Assembly (NCBI GenBank): GCA_963556195.1
Contig: OY744525.1
Span: 80,634,040 to 80,698,039, forward strand
Direction of reading: 5' to 3'
DNA length: 64,000 nucleotides
Source: Sepiola atlantica
Lineage: Eukaryota; Mollusca; Cephalopoda; Sepiida; Sepiolidae
Shown: one piece after another, positions 45,601 through 56,769 of the stretch
Numbering within the stretch: position 1 is the first letter of the stretch
How the letters are laid out: each line of letters begins with the position of its first letter
Notes under the pieces: generated by a model
The model's input: only the letters and a program-made list of their open reading frames with translations
Database searches by the model: none
What the model was told of the DNA's origin: nothing
Program-made: the position numbers and the translations under genes

Positions 45601-48120
45601 CTCTTCGGGCTCTCCTTCACAAATATCCAACTGACCTTGATGATGTAGCATCCTTTCTCCTTGTAAATTCCCCAGATATCCTAACATATGCATGGGCTCA
45701 GTGTCTAATCTGTAATACTTGACTTGAGAACTTAGTCTAGAATCTGAAGATCAGGCCTACATATGCTTTAGATTAACCTTACAACAGCGTTACTTACATC
45801 TATTTCCTATAACATTCTCCCTCGACCCAGGACTACCCTCAAATAATCTCAAATAATATACACACAAGACTTTCCTGAATCTGAGCATCCAAATCCATGT
45901 ATCTGGGGGATTTAAATGTCCACCACAGTGATTAGCTTGGTTTGTCGGACTACACAGACCCAGATGGTAACAGCATGTATAGCTTCTTCAAATTGTGAGG
46001 ACCAGCAAGCCTCTCAACGAATTCTTGACACTGTCCGAGGCTTTTGTGACAGATGTCCATAGACCATTCGGATATGCCGATCACCTTGGAATAATGGTTG
46101 ATATCACACTAAATCTCTTACTCCAAATGCTGTTACTCAAAACGAGATACTATCAATGTGCTGATTGAGAATCTCTCAAAGATCTCGTTATACATGCACC
46201 TTAATGTAAAATATTTTCTCTTCCTGCTGAACAGTGCGCAAAGGAGGTCACTGAAGGGATCAAAGCAGGCATAGAAGCATTTGTTCCTATGCGGAAATTC
46301 CATACTAAACCTCACTCTTCCCAATGGTTCATTAACACTTGTGCAGCTTCTATTGCGCATAAACAGTAAACATTCTGCCATTTCAACCACCATAAATCAG
46401 CTACAAAAATTTACAGCATCAAGAAATCACTGTAAGAGTGTAATAGCCGCAGCTAAGAGTAAGTATACTCAGATGACTAGAAAATGCATAGTCACAGAAA
46501 TTAATAACTCGTGATTACTGGAAAATTGTAGTGAACAATGGAAATTAACAATTGCCCCACTATTCAACCATCATGATATAGCTTGCACGGCAATGGATAA
46601 GGCTTAAACTGCTTGTCCAGCAGTTCACCTTAAACTCCACCATGCACTTCACAAACCATTCTCTCTCTAATTTACCACTACGGATGGAAACCATACTAGA
46701 GGATCTGATCATCACCCCTCCCCATGTTCTTGACACCTTCAAAGCATGTGGACTAGATTTTATTCCTGCTATAGAAATTTAAAAAATGTTCTGCTGAGCT
46801 AGGCCCTGTCCTCTTCAAAGTCGATAACAAATGCCTTACTGAATCTTGCTTCCATGATGAGAACCGGAAAATTGCTTCTTTGTTACTAGTTTTTAAGAAC
46901 TCTGGTAAAAGAACCGACCCACAAAATTATTACTCTTCGCTAAAATCTTTGAATCATTAATCAATCTCAACTCAAAAATGCTAAACTTATTTTTGACAAG
47001 CAGTATGGATTTAGGCAATCCCGTTCTACTGCAGATATCTTAACGGTAATTTCAAAACATATATACTATACACTGGATAAGGCAGGTGAACCTAGGGTTG
47101 ATATATCCAAGGCCTTTGACAAGGTCTGACATAAATGTCTTCTCGGGAAAAGTAATTTGTACATTATTACTGGACGAATATTTAATATAATCAAATCCTT
47201 CTTAGCAAAAATAAAGATTCAGATTGTTCCTGATGACTGTTCATCAAAACATAACTTTAATGTGAGTGTGCCCCAGGGGTCGATACTGACCTTTACTATT
47301 CCTGATCTTCTTAAACGACCTCCCTGATGCAATCACGTACGAGATGGGTATATTTGCTGATGACACCATGCAGATCAAATCGAACACACACATATCCAAG
47401 GCAATGACTGACTCCTTAGAAAATTACCTGCAGTCTGTAGTAGAATGGCTGATAGCACCCTTCCCGAGAGTTCAATGTTTACATTCCTTGGCCTAACATT
47501 CATAAACAACAGGATTTGGAATAAATACGTAAAAGATACTGCCAAGTCTGCTGCAAAGAAGGTGGGATCCCTCTACCAGTCTAGTAAACTTATCACATCT
47601 ACTAATATCCTATATCTCTATAAAGCCACTATTTACTCATGCATGGAGTATTGTTACCACATTTCTCCCTTTTGGACAGGGTAGAAAAAAAAGAGTCTCT
47701 AATCTAATAGGTCCCACACTGTCTACAAAGCTTGCAAAGCTTCAGCCCCATCGCTGCATCCTTGTGCTTGTTTTACAAGTACTTCAATGGAATGTGCTCC
47801 AATGAACACTGCACTAGTACCCCCTCAAAGTAAATACCTCCGACCAACCTGACTAGCAGCAAAATCACACCCCTTCATTGTAAAGGTCCTCTAATGCCGG
47901 AAAACTTTCTACTCTTATAGCTTCTTTCCTTGCACCGCTTGCCTTTGGAATTCCCTCTCTGTTACCCCGACTCCACCAACATGCAAAAATTTAAATGTAA
48001 TATGAACAAACATCTTGCAGCACAACTCCCCACTTAGGATGTCCCTATAAATCTGGCCCCTAATCACAGTAGCCCCTCACGTCTCAGTGGCAATATGCTT
48101 TGTTTGGGGTAAGTAAAAGT
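45601..48120 (+). pseudogene. LINE (family B), endonuclease to 3' end
   Basis: A longer decayed copy of the family at 42370-43750. The endonuclease is recognisable from a GDLNVHHSDWLGL-like stretch and YADHLGIMVDITLN (45895-46115). The linker contains GIKAGIEAFVPMRKFHTKPHSSQWF. The reverse transcriptase shows SGKRTDPQNYYS, a DISKAFDKV-like motif A (47100-47125), CAPGVD and FADDTM (47360-47372). The 3' end repeats SMFTFLGLTF, NKYVKDTAKSAAKKVGSLYQ (47480-47580) and YKATIYSCMEYCYH. Dozens of stops and shifts; clearly dead. The tail ends near 48120 with GTAAGTAAAAGTACAG. Confidence 0.85.
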
Positions 48121-48409
48121 ACAGAAAACATTTTTTTTTTAATTACACGATTATTAAACTCGTAACCCAAACAATCTCTTGGAATGGGTGCAGCTGTTAT
48201 TTCGTTGAAAAGTTCAGGCATTTTGTGTGATTTGTTGAAGTCGCCTAATGAGTTTTTTGACATCTGGTTGAAATTCGTTACAGAAGGTGCCGTGTTTGGT
48301 TTTAATCTTAATACTTTCAGACTCTCCGAAGATCATCTTCAAGGATTGTGTAATATATCATTCTTAACAAGCCGGCATGTGCGTGGTCCCCCTCTGTGGC
48401 GAATATAAA

Positions 48410-48890
48410 ATGCAATAAATTTGTGCAATTTGGGGTATTTTTGACCCCCCTTTGACCCCCTGGGGGCGCGAACCAGACATTTTCTGAGGTCAAGGATGCT
48501 CATTATATATCCAGAACAATTGCCTCTACATTTTGGCCAAGTTTCAGAAAAATTGAATGGATAGATCAAACGTTTTTTGCCATTTTGGGGGCTTTTGACA
48601 CCCTGGGGGCGTGAACCAGATTTTTTTCCAAGGTCAGCGATACTTATTTTCCATTAGGAACAATTGCCTCTACATTTTGGCCAAGTTTCAGAGAAATTGA
48701 ATGGATGGATGAAAAGTTATGGGGCAAAAAATGTCATTTTTTGACATTTCGGGGCCTTTTGACCCCCTGGGGGGCTAACCAGGGTTTTTTTCAAAAATCG
48801 GAGAATGTCACTTTCTAACCTGACCAAAGTTACAACTTCATGCAAAATTTCAGAGAAATTCAATGGATGGTTTTATAAATCGGGGGACCA
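48410..48890 (+). repeat. Imperfect tandem repeat, three units of about 145-160 bp
   Basis: Each unit has CCCTGGGGG-GC-AACCAG (48457, 48602, 48764), then a variable stretch, then AATTGCCTCTACATTTTGGCCAAGTTTCAGARAAATTGAATGGATR (units 1 and 2) or a diverged form (unit 3, TTCATGCAAAATTTCAGAGAAATTCAATGGATGG). It may be the internal repeat of a larger dispersed element. Confidence 0.8.
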
Positions 48891-48995
48891 AAAAAGTCCA
48901 CAATGAGAATAGAAAAATTACGCTTTAAAAACACATATTTAAAACATTTTATAGAGTTCTCAATGTTGTAAATTAAACAATATAACAGAGCTGAT

Positions 48996-49181
48996 AATTT
49001 TTAGTTACGACTTCTCTACAGATCTAACATTACACCAGGTTTCATGTCTATGAGAGGTAATTAGCAGATGTTAATTCTGTTGTAGTTCAATTCCCTAGAA
49101 ACAACATGTGATGATTATCTCCTGTGGCATGCAACCCGGTGTAATGTTGGATCTGTAGGGTGAGTCGTAACTTTAAAAATG
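48996..49181. mobile_element. Foldback/MITE-like element A
   Basis: ATTTTTAGTTACGACTTCTC at 48997 and its partner GTCGTAACTTTAAAAAT near 49180, together with CTACAGATCTAACATTACACC and GGTGTAATGTTGGATCTGTAG, make inverted arms of about 50 bp. Weaker pairing extends inward to about 80 bp. No reading frame. Confidence 0.8.
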
Positions 49182-49209
49182 ATATGTACATACACTAGTT
49201 AGGTGCAGG

Positions 49210-49452
49210 GTGTCCATAAAGTCTCTTAACAATTTAAAAAACATTAAGAAGACAGTTGATGAGATACCTGGACCAGATTTTTTTGTTTTAATCAGTGTTT
49301 ATTGAAGTTTTTATTAACAATAATATTTTGTATGTCAGATATTTTGTTAATGAAAGGACAACTGCTAAGTGAACCCCTATAAAATGGCTACTCCTCAAGA
49401 GAAGGAACAACATTTTTAAAATATTTAAATTGTAAAGAGACTTTATGGACAC
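49210..49452. mobile_element. MITE with 29-bp terminal inverted repeats
   Basis: GTGTCCATAAAGTCTCTTAA at 49210 and TAAAGAGACTTTATGGACAC ending at 49452 are inverted partners with one mismatch over 29 bp. The 243-bp element has no coding capacity. Its ends (CAGGGTGTCC) resemble those of Tc1/mariner-type elements. Confidence 0.8.
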
Positions 49453-49521
49453 ACACCATAAATGTGTTTATATACACACTGAAATATGTGTGTGTGTGTA
49501 TATATGTATATATATATATAT

Positions 49522-50585
49522 TAGAGTTGGGCGGTTTTGAAATTTTGGTTTCGGTTTCGTTTTTTTCCCCTTAAAACCTCGGTTTACGGTTCGGTTTTTC
49601 GTTTTTTTTTTTTTTAAATTTTTTTACTATGGAAGCTATTCATTCTCTTGTGTGATGATTAGTTATTATTCAACGTTTAGTTGAATTATGCCCGTTTCGA
49701 TAATTTTGTGACTGAATCATTCTCCTTGATATGAATCATAAGTTTTAAGGTGTTGACTGTTGTAATCAAAGTTCTGATACCTTTTCAACAGTTAACTCGT
49801 TAAAACAGTGACCAAAGATTCATGAAAGATTTCTGAAGAATAAAACTGAGTTTGAATATACATTCTATCTAATTCTTTAACCCATCAGAAGCTAAAATAT
49901 AACTCAGAAATGCAAGAAATTAAAAAACAAAAATTTATTTAAACAAACAAAATAATTTTACAAATAAAATTAAGCAAAAATGATGATGAAAATGAAGTTG
50001 CATTGGCAACTACTTTTTTTCTTTTTAAATGTTTATACTCGCTCGCTACTTTTCGTTTATTTACTTTTACAACAAGTATTTTTTTTAATTTCATTTTAAT
50101 AACTTATTTTTTTAGATAACTCTGAAACAAACATAAATAATTATTTTACAATTTTGAGTTGAATCAAATAGATGTTCGACATCATACGGAACGCGTTTGA
50201 TTTTTTTTTTTTCATTTGAAAATAGTTTATGCTAAAAATACGATGTCATGTTGTCTGTCATATTTCTCTTTTTTTCATTTGAAAATTCAAAATGTTAATG
50301 ATAAACAAACTGCAAACAAAGATTTCTTCCTAGAAGTCAATTAAATGTTTTTATCATATATTTGTTCAATCTGTCCTCTTACTAATATAACATTTTTTGG
50401 TAATATTCAATTTTATTCAAATCGGAAAATCTTTTCAACCGTGTTTCCTTGTATATGGTGGCTTACTGTAGTAAAAACACAATACCGAACGGTTACGGTT
50501 TAAAAAAAAAAAAAAAAACGATTCGTATTCGGTATGGAGACGAAACCGAAAAACCGCGGTTTTTCAGTAAAACCGCCCATCTCTA
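49522..50585. mobile_element. Non-autonomous hAT-like element
   Basis: TAGAGTTGGGCGGTTTT at 49522 and AAAACCGCCCATCTCTA ending at 50585 are terminal inverted repeats with one mismatch. Inner GGTTTCGGTTTCG and CGAAACCGAAAAACC extend the symmetry. The TAGAGATGGGC-type terminus is typical of hAT elements. The flanks are TA repeats on both sides, so an 8-bp target duplication cannot be judged. The 1.06-kb interior is AT-rich without transposase. Confidence 0.7.
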
Positions 50586-51559
50586 ATATATATATATATT
50601 TTTATTATTATTTCTTGTATACACATAATATTATAAGGTGACATAACATGTTGTACAGGATGTCTCTGCAATTTGTCCTATGGAAATGGGTGAGTGGCGA
50701 AATCTGCCGGTATACCCTGTTGGAGGCACATATTCACATTTTTACATGTAGGCAGCAGAAATTTTATCGTAACATTGCATTTTTATTTTTGACAGAGATT
50801 TGATATGACCATTTGCGACAGACTTTTCCATCAAAGCTCAAACACAAAGCTACTAGGTATCAAACCTATATCCACATGATAAACTTCATCATCATCCATA
50901 GGCAAGATCTGCGTGATGTGTGCATGTGTTATGTAGTGCAAAATGTGGTACCGACCACAAGCTGGTGTGCGGAAGTTCAAGATAAATTATTTGTATGGCA
51001 GTAATAAAAGACGTGTGTGTGTGCAGCCTTAATTGAAAGACTCTAGCCTCAATTTCAACAAAATTTTGGATTATTTTAGGGATCAAGTTTACTCAGTAGG
51101 ATTTATATTAATTGATCTTAAAACCAGGAAACACCAGGTTTGATGATAACAATCTGTGACCAAGGGATAAGCGGTCACGACTGGCATGCCCCTGCTGCAA
51201 GAAAACGGTGGTCGCACGCGGGCGCAAACCTAGAACCGTTTGAGTGCTGTTTTGGACGCCACGTTGTTTGCGTATGTTTAACATGTGTCATTTATCTCTT
51301 GTTTTTGGACTGTTTTTTTTTTGGCAAAAAGAAGAAAGGAGAACTACTGCTAATGCTAACAGCAAACGTCCCGTGTTGTCAGTGGAGAGAGGAAACAGAA
51401 CTGCTACTGTTGCTGATATTAACAGCGAACATCGTTGGTGAAGGGAGGAGAAATAATCCGACACCCCACTTAAATACTGAGAGCTGGTGTTCTATGTGTT
51501 CTTTCAGCTTTAAATAATTTACGTGACTGAAATAACAATTGGTTGACCAAACACATCTT
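50586..51559. other. Non-coding DNA
   Basis: A 125-codon frame at 51140-51517 consists mostly of hydrophobic and Cys-rich low-complexity sequence and overlaps another frame; neither matches a family I know. 50640-51010 holds nothing recognisable. Confidence 0.4.
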
Positions 51560-52437
51560 TCACGATTCTTATATCAGACAGCTACTAGAAACTAAGCACA
51601 CTCTGCATTAATAGCTAATGGAGCAGAATCATATGACATTGCCAGCTGAGATGAAAGCCTACGAAATTCACAAATTGACCCTGCAACACAAACTCCACTG
51701 AAAAACAATAAGTGGTGGAGGAACATATCTTCCAATATCTAGCAAGCCTTCAACAACAAAAGACTCAGATGTGTTTTACTCATTGAGCCAACAAATCTTT
51801 GTGCCATCAACATCCTCAATAGTTTCCCTGAGGTTGAGGGATGATAATAATTTTGTCAAAGAATCAACAAAAATCCTCCAACGATGGAAGGAGCACTTCG
51901 ATGACTTGTTTAATAATTCTTCAATAGTTGACTATAGTGTTATAGAAAACCTCTAACAGTGTGACATAGTCCATTGAATTTGATATAACTTGGTAAGTAG
52001 TTATAAATAACAAAATAACCCAGAGTGTAAAGGTCTTAAAATAGTACGGTTTATTCCAACGTACATATCTTGTACAAACAATAGTAACTAAAGGTAATCC
52101 AATAGGATTTAACAGAATACAATCGAATCCCCCCATACTACTGTTCATAGTCGTATTTATTGTCCAGACTAGTACACTTATTTAGTGACAGAGGGGAGTC
52201 CAGTATTCCATCACAACAGAATTGATCGTCGGCTTTATTCTGATGAAGTAGAACTGAAAATGAACTATGGCAAAACACCTAGTTACGGCAATATTCCAGT
52301 TGGAATTTTGAAGGTCGGAAGCACGAATCATTATCAATAGTCGGAATGGGACTCCAATTTTGTTATCCGTATACAAGGGGACCGGTGACAAATCAATATG
52401 TGGAAACTATCATCGTATCACCTTATTGGATGCTGTT
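51560..52437 (+). pseudogene. LINE (family D) endonuclease/RT linker fragment
   Basis: Reads NNKWWRNISSNI, then VPSTSSIVSLRLRDDNNFVK, ILQRWKEHFDDLFNNSSIVD (51771-51956). After about 230 bp of unrelated sequence it shows ELKMNYGKTPSYGNIPVGILK and YKGTGDKSICGNYHRITLLD (52240-52437). These are the segment just before and at the start of the reverse transcriptase of a common non-LTR family. The same element resumes at about 53950. Confidence 0.75.
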
Positions 52438-52790
52438 AGTTCCTGTCCAATCGCCGCAATGTTGCATCCTTATGCTTGTTTTACAAGTACTTTAACGGAA
52501 TGTACTCCAACGAACTTGCTGCAGCAATATCACGCCCCTGTACAGGTCCCCTAATGCCAGAAGTCTTTTTACTCTAATTGCTCCTTTCCTCGAAACGCTT
52601 GCCTCCCTGTTTCCTCAACTGTACCAATATGTAGAAATGTAAATGTAATGTTAACAAGCATCTTGCTGCACAACGCAGCACTTAGGATGCCTCTATAAAT
52701 CTGACCCCTAATTCACAGTAGCCCTCTCACATCTCAGTGGCAGTGAGCCTTGTTTGTGGTGAATTGAAGTAAATTAAAAAAAAGGTGCTC
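52438..52790 (+). pseudogene. LINE (family B) 3' end inserted in family D
   Basis: CCTGTCCAATCGCCGCAATG begins abruptly inside the family-D reverse transcriptase and continues to GAATTGAAGTAAATTAAAAAAA. It is the same 3' segment as 43385-43750. A 5'-truncated insertion with an A-rich tail. Confidence 0.75.
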
Positions 52791-53060
52791 GCAAGACTAA
52801 CTTAACAGACTGAGGATATCAAAAAAAGAAAACTCTGAGCAATTTTAGGTGTAGAAGGGGGACAGTATACATAATACTTGCTGCAAGACAGACACAAGAG
52901 AAGTTCATGCCTTTATTATCAGTTTTTTTGTTGGCTTGATTTAGTCAACAGCAACGCACTCATGATAATACTTGCAAAAGTAGGCTCCGGTTTCTTTTGG
53001 TGACCAGCTGTTTGGTAGAATCCCTATTCACCACAGTGTAATACAGAGTGATATTTCATT

Positions 53061-53465
53061 ACTGGTCCAGATTAGGACCCAAGTTAAAATCGACTAGGCA
53101 TCGGTAGTTTCCGAATGTTTATGTAGACGGTCTGAAAAAGCCGAATAAAAAATCGGTTGCCTGCGTCCAAAAAATCCAAAACAACGCTGGATGTACAACT
53201 GGAAAAAACGTTTTTTACATATAAAATTTACTGAACAAGTGTTAAAATGGTGTTAGGGTTCGTTAAAATTCATCATCACTTTGATTAATTTTTATTTCCA
53301 ATTAGTGAATTTCGCAATTCAATTAATTAAAATGTTAACTTGTCGTCTGCTTATTTTCTCGCATTCTCATTGGACAAGCGCTTCGGGATTTTCCGACCGT
53401 CTACGTAAACATCCGGCAACTACCGACATCAAGTGGATTTTATCTTGGGTCCTAATCTGGAGCAG
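53061..53465. mobile_element. Foldback element with about 85-bp arms
   Basis: The left arm (53061-53145: GGTCCAGATTAGGACCCAAG, ATCGGTAGTTTCCGAATGTT, TAGACGGTCTG) and right arm (53382-53465) are inverted partners with roughly 85 percent identity. The loop of about 235 bp is AT-rich and non-coding. Confidence 0.8.
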
Positions 53466-53559
53466 TATAGATATTTCTGCTCCTACACTTTTCTTTATAT
53501 ACTTTACTGCCTTGCATATACACACTTTTGACCAAGCTCCAATCTCCGTTTTCTCCTTG

Positions 53560-53940
53560 TAAGACATTCACAGCAAGAACTCATCTTCTATCACAACGGA
53601 AAAACTTTGCGTTCTTCCTCCATGTATCTAGTGTCAGGTGGAATTTCCATAAATAGAGCTCCTTTGCAAGGGTTTCCCATCTGTGGAACACATTATCACG
53701 GGATTGCTTCCCTGCAGATTACAACATAGTCGTCATCAAATCCAATGTCTAAAAATACCTGTCATAAACCGTCCCCATAAGTAATCAAACTTAGTTCAAT
53801 CCATTAATCATTTCTAATCCTCTCATAATATTCTTCATCTTTCAACTGAAAATCATTTCATCTCATTAACCCTTATCCTTGAGTGACTTTTGATCATGAT
53901 TTAACTCATTATTAAAAAAAAAAGTGAATGTGATAGGAGT
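53560..53940 (+). pseudogene. LINE 3' tail (CR1/L2-like)
   Basis: Broken translation includes a GFPSVEHIITGLLP-type stretch, which parallels the VPLWNNLPSHVV region near LINE C-termini, and NRPHK. It is followed by a non-coding tail with CTTATCCTTGAGTGAC that resembles 6530-6645. Confidence 0.5.
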
Positions 53941-53949
53941 ATCTATTTG

Positions 53950-54246
53950 TGTTTTACAACTGCCGGAAGGCTTTTTAACTTGAGAAGGTTTAATGCCAAA
54001 TCAAAAACTTTCCAGATTCTGACCAGAGAGCTAACTTCTTGGCACGTACAGTGATTGACATTATGGACAGCTTATTAGCTTTGTGTACAGAGTTTGGTCT
54101 TACAATCAGAATAACAAAGACCAAAGCAATGTTTACCATTTCACCTGAGGAACCATACACCGAGCCTAATATCTTAGTTCATGGAATAAGATTGGGAATG
54201 GTTGACAGGCACACTGTCAAGAGCTGCCTCCTTGGATGCCGAAATA
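53950..54246 (+). pseudogene. LINE (family D) reverse transcriptase, left of the mariner
   Basis: Contains LRRFNAKSKTFQ, then MDSLLALCTEFGLTIRITKT (54063-54122) and HTVKSCLLGC (54211-54240). In such elements this stretch flanks the YxDD box, which is missing here. The frame ends exactly at the mariner's TA target. Confidence 0.75.
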
Positions 54247-55577
54247 CAGGGTGTTTCAAAAGTCTTGGGAACATAACGATTTTTAATAACTCAAAAACTA
54301 TTAGGAGTTGAAAAATGAAATTGGTACCGTTGGAAAGGTTAAAGTTTCAAGTTTTGTGGGGAATCTTCAAAGTTGCTCAATATGAGCACCATTCGTCACA
54401 CGGCAGACATCTAGTAGATAGTCCATTTCCTGCCAAACGCGTTCCAGCATCTTGACGTCGATGGTTCCCACAACTGCCGTTACTCGAGCCTTTAGTTCGT
54501 CAATATATCTTGGAAGGGGCGGCACATAGACTTGTTGCTTGACAAAGCCCCAAAGGAAAAAGTCACACGGGGTAAGATCTGGAGACCTAGGAGGCCAGGG
54601 CATGAGAACGTCATCACCTCGCCCAGATCTCCCAATCCATCTACCAGGCAGCCTTGTGTTAAGAAACTGCCTTACTCTAAGACTCCAGTGTGGTGGTGCA
54701 CCATCTTGTTGAAAAATGAAGTCATCAGATTCTGCTTGTTCCAACTGAGCCATTAACCAGTCTTCCAGCATGTTGAGATAGGATTCACCAGTGATAGTTG
54801 CCTCTTCAAAGAAGAACGGTCCATAGACACCTTTCTTGGAAATTGCACAAAACACGTTCACTTTTGGTGAATCTCGCTCGTGCTCAAGAAGTTCATGAGG
54901 ATTCTCAGTACCCCATATGCGAGTGTTATGCTTGTTAACTTTGCCATTCAGATGGAAGGTCGCCTCATCGCTAAAAACAAGCCGGTCATCAAAGCCGTTA
55001 TCTTCCAACTTCTCTTGCATTGCAATGCAAAAGTCACGGCGAAGTGGCTTATCAGTGTCCTTCAACTTTTGGACCAACTTGAGCTTGTAAGGTACCATTT
55101 GCAGTCGTTTCCTTAAGACACGCCAGACAGTTGCTGGAGCAAGCTGAAGTTCCCTGCTGGCTCTTCTCACTGATTTACGGGGGCTCCGCTGAAAGGCTGT
55201 CCGAACTTGCTCAACTGCATCTTCTGAAGTTGAAGGGCGACCTGTTCACTTACTTGGGCACAAACACCCATCTTTCACAAATTTAGCATGCCATCTGACA
55301 ATGGATTTCCTTTCAGGGGCTTCTTTTTTAAATTTCCTGCGAAATGCACGCTGAACACATGTCCATGATTCAGTCTTTGCAAATTGGAGGACGCAAAATG
55401 CCTTGTCTTGTTTAGAGAACGCCATTACTGCACCTGGAAAGATAACACGAAAATCATTAGTATGACCAAAAACTTGATTAAGCAAGCTTTAAAATGGCAC
55501 CAGTTTCATTTTTCTACCTGGAATAGTTCATGAGATATACGCATTTGTAATGTTCCCAAGACTTTTGAAACACCCTG
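54247..55577 (-). mobile_element. Tc1/mariner-superfamily transposon with intact ends
   Basis: Both ends read CAGGGTGTTTCAAAAGTCTT; the terminal inverted repeats are identical for 28 bp, with weaker similarity inward to about 80 bp (GAAAAATGAAAYTGGTRCC). TA flanks on both sides (54245-54246 and 55578-55579) give the expected target duplication. The length is 1331 bp. The element lies inside a LINE reading frame that resumes on the far side. Transposase is encoded on the minus strand with a single in-frame stop. Confidence 0.95.
54367..55425 (-). pseudogene. Tc1/mariner transposase, one in-frame TGA
   Basis: Catalyses cut-and-paste transposition when intact. The start is set at ATG 55425 (MAFSKQDKAFCVLQFAKTES); a 20-codon upstream extension is possible. 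One in-frame TGA (55248-55246) lies between CLCPSK and TGRPSTSEDAV; otherwise the frame is open to 54367, about 352 codons. The N-terminal part has helix-turn-helix character (KSIVRWHAKF and, later, ATVWRVLRKRL). Catalytic motifs are VFSDEATFHLNG, FQQDGAPPHW and PPRSPDLTPCDFFLWGFVK. By my count 46 residues separate the second and third Asp (TPCD), with a Gly/Arg-rich stretch RSGRGDDVL in between; a related DD41D layout lacks about five of these. The stop fits a CGA-to-TGA change. Very recent inactivation is likely. Confidence 0.9.
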
Positions 55578-55579
55578 TA

Positions 55580-56422
55580 TATCTAAGCATTCATAAAGTG
55601 TGTCTTTCGGAAGACTAGAAAAGAAAGTAGTGGCAGCTTGTGACATCGTCGCCTATGCCAGGGTTGGTGTGTATAGGTTTGCGCGTGTTCTGACTGTTCT
55701 TCTATACTCCTCTGGAACCTGGAAGCACTTCTGCAAACATTAAACTCCTTGAGCATTTTCAGCAAGATTAACTGTCAGATCAGAACTGACACTTATCAGG
55801 GCAAAATGGCTGAGTATCGAGTCTCTAGTAACATATGAACTGAGCAAGACACATGCTTCGTATGATGGATGATAGACTACCAACATAACTACTTTACATC
55901 TTGGAACACATCCTTAAGCTAAAAAAGAAGAGGTACAAGTACAGCATATGGAACAATCTCAAACACATGAGGCTTGTTGTGGCCAATTGAGAGGAGAGGG
56001 CATATAAAGGACAGTTGTAAGGCTTCCAAGGAATATTGTCTGCAATATGAACAACTAAAGCATAATCTCTGGAAGGGTGCCAATAATGATTTAGATGTAA
56101 ACATCAAAATCTGGAAGTGTGAATTCTATCGACTGGTACTTCCTTAGAAGGCTGGTTACGTGAATCATCTAAAGACGCATGAAATAAGAACCACCCAAGA
56201 CCTACACGAAATCTAATAAGGTCTGTAAATCCATCTTCAGATTTAAAAGACGCAGGAAACAGATTTCAAAATAAGACCTCATAATTGCCATGGAAAATAT
56301 GTTTGTCTCCTACTTTTGCTACCGGCCATGAGGATATGCATACAAAGTCATGGACAAGCAAGATATGACAGTGGAGAAGTGTCATGAGACCACAATCATC
56401 TGTAAAGGTGCAGTGAATCATC

Positions 56423-56425
<3 letters not shown>
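55580..56425 (+). pseudogene. LINE (family D) C-terminal region, right of the mariner
   Basis: Continues the LINE interrupted at 54246: an RIHKVCLSED-like start, ARVLTVLLYSSGTWK (55685-55735, matching the LLYGAETW motif), a decayed RH-RMMDDRLPT segment (55850-55885) and a Lys/Arg-rich tail. Several frame breaks. It ends before the TA/CA microsatellite. Confidence 0.7.
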
Positions 56426-56427
<2 letters not shown>

Positions 56428-56484
<57 letters not shown>

Positions 56485-56492
56485 GTACACTG
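56428..56492. repeat. (TA)n(CA)n microsatellite
   Basis: About 22 TA units followed by CA units. Confidence 0.95.
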
Positions 56493-56769
56493 TAAATATG
56501 TGTACATTTTTATCATTTCTTAAATTTTTAGAATACATTATATGCTGCTTTGCAGTTTTTAAGTGAGCTTGGAGCCATTACGTTTTTTATGGCTCACGCA
56601 TATGCATGTCATCACATACATGAAACAGTCATTTTAGAAATAATATAGTACATACAGCTCTCCTTCTTCAGTCATTTGTGAGACAAAAAATGTCAAAGCT
56701 ACTAGTCTTTCTGGCACTGTCATCAAGAGTGAATTGAGTTGATATATCAGTTAGCAGAAACAGCTTTCT

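Noticed and set aside
51140..51517. 125-codon open frame
   Set aside because: Hydrophobic low-complexity sequence with two Leu-rich near-repeats, overlapped by another frame, with no recognisable domain and no splice or polyadenylation context.
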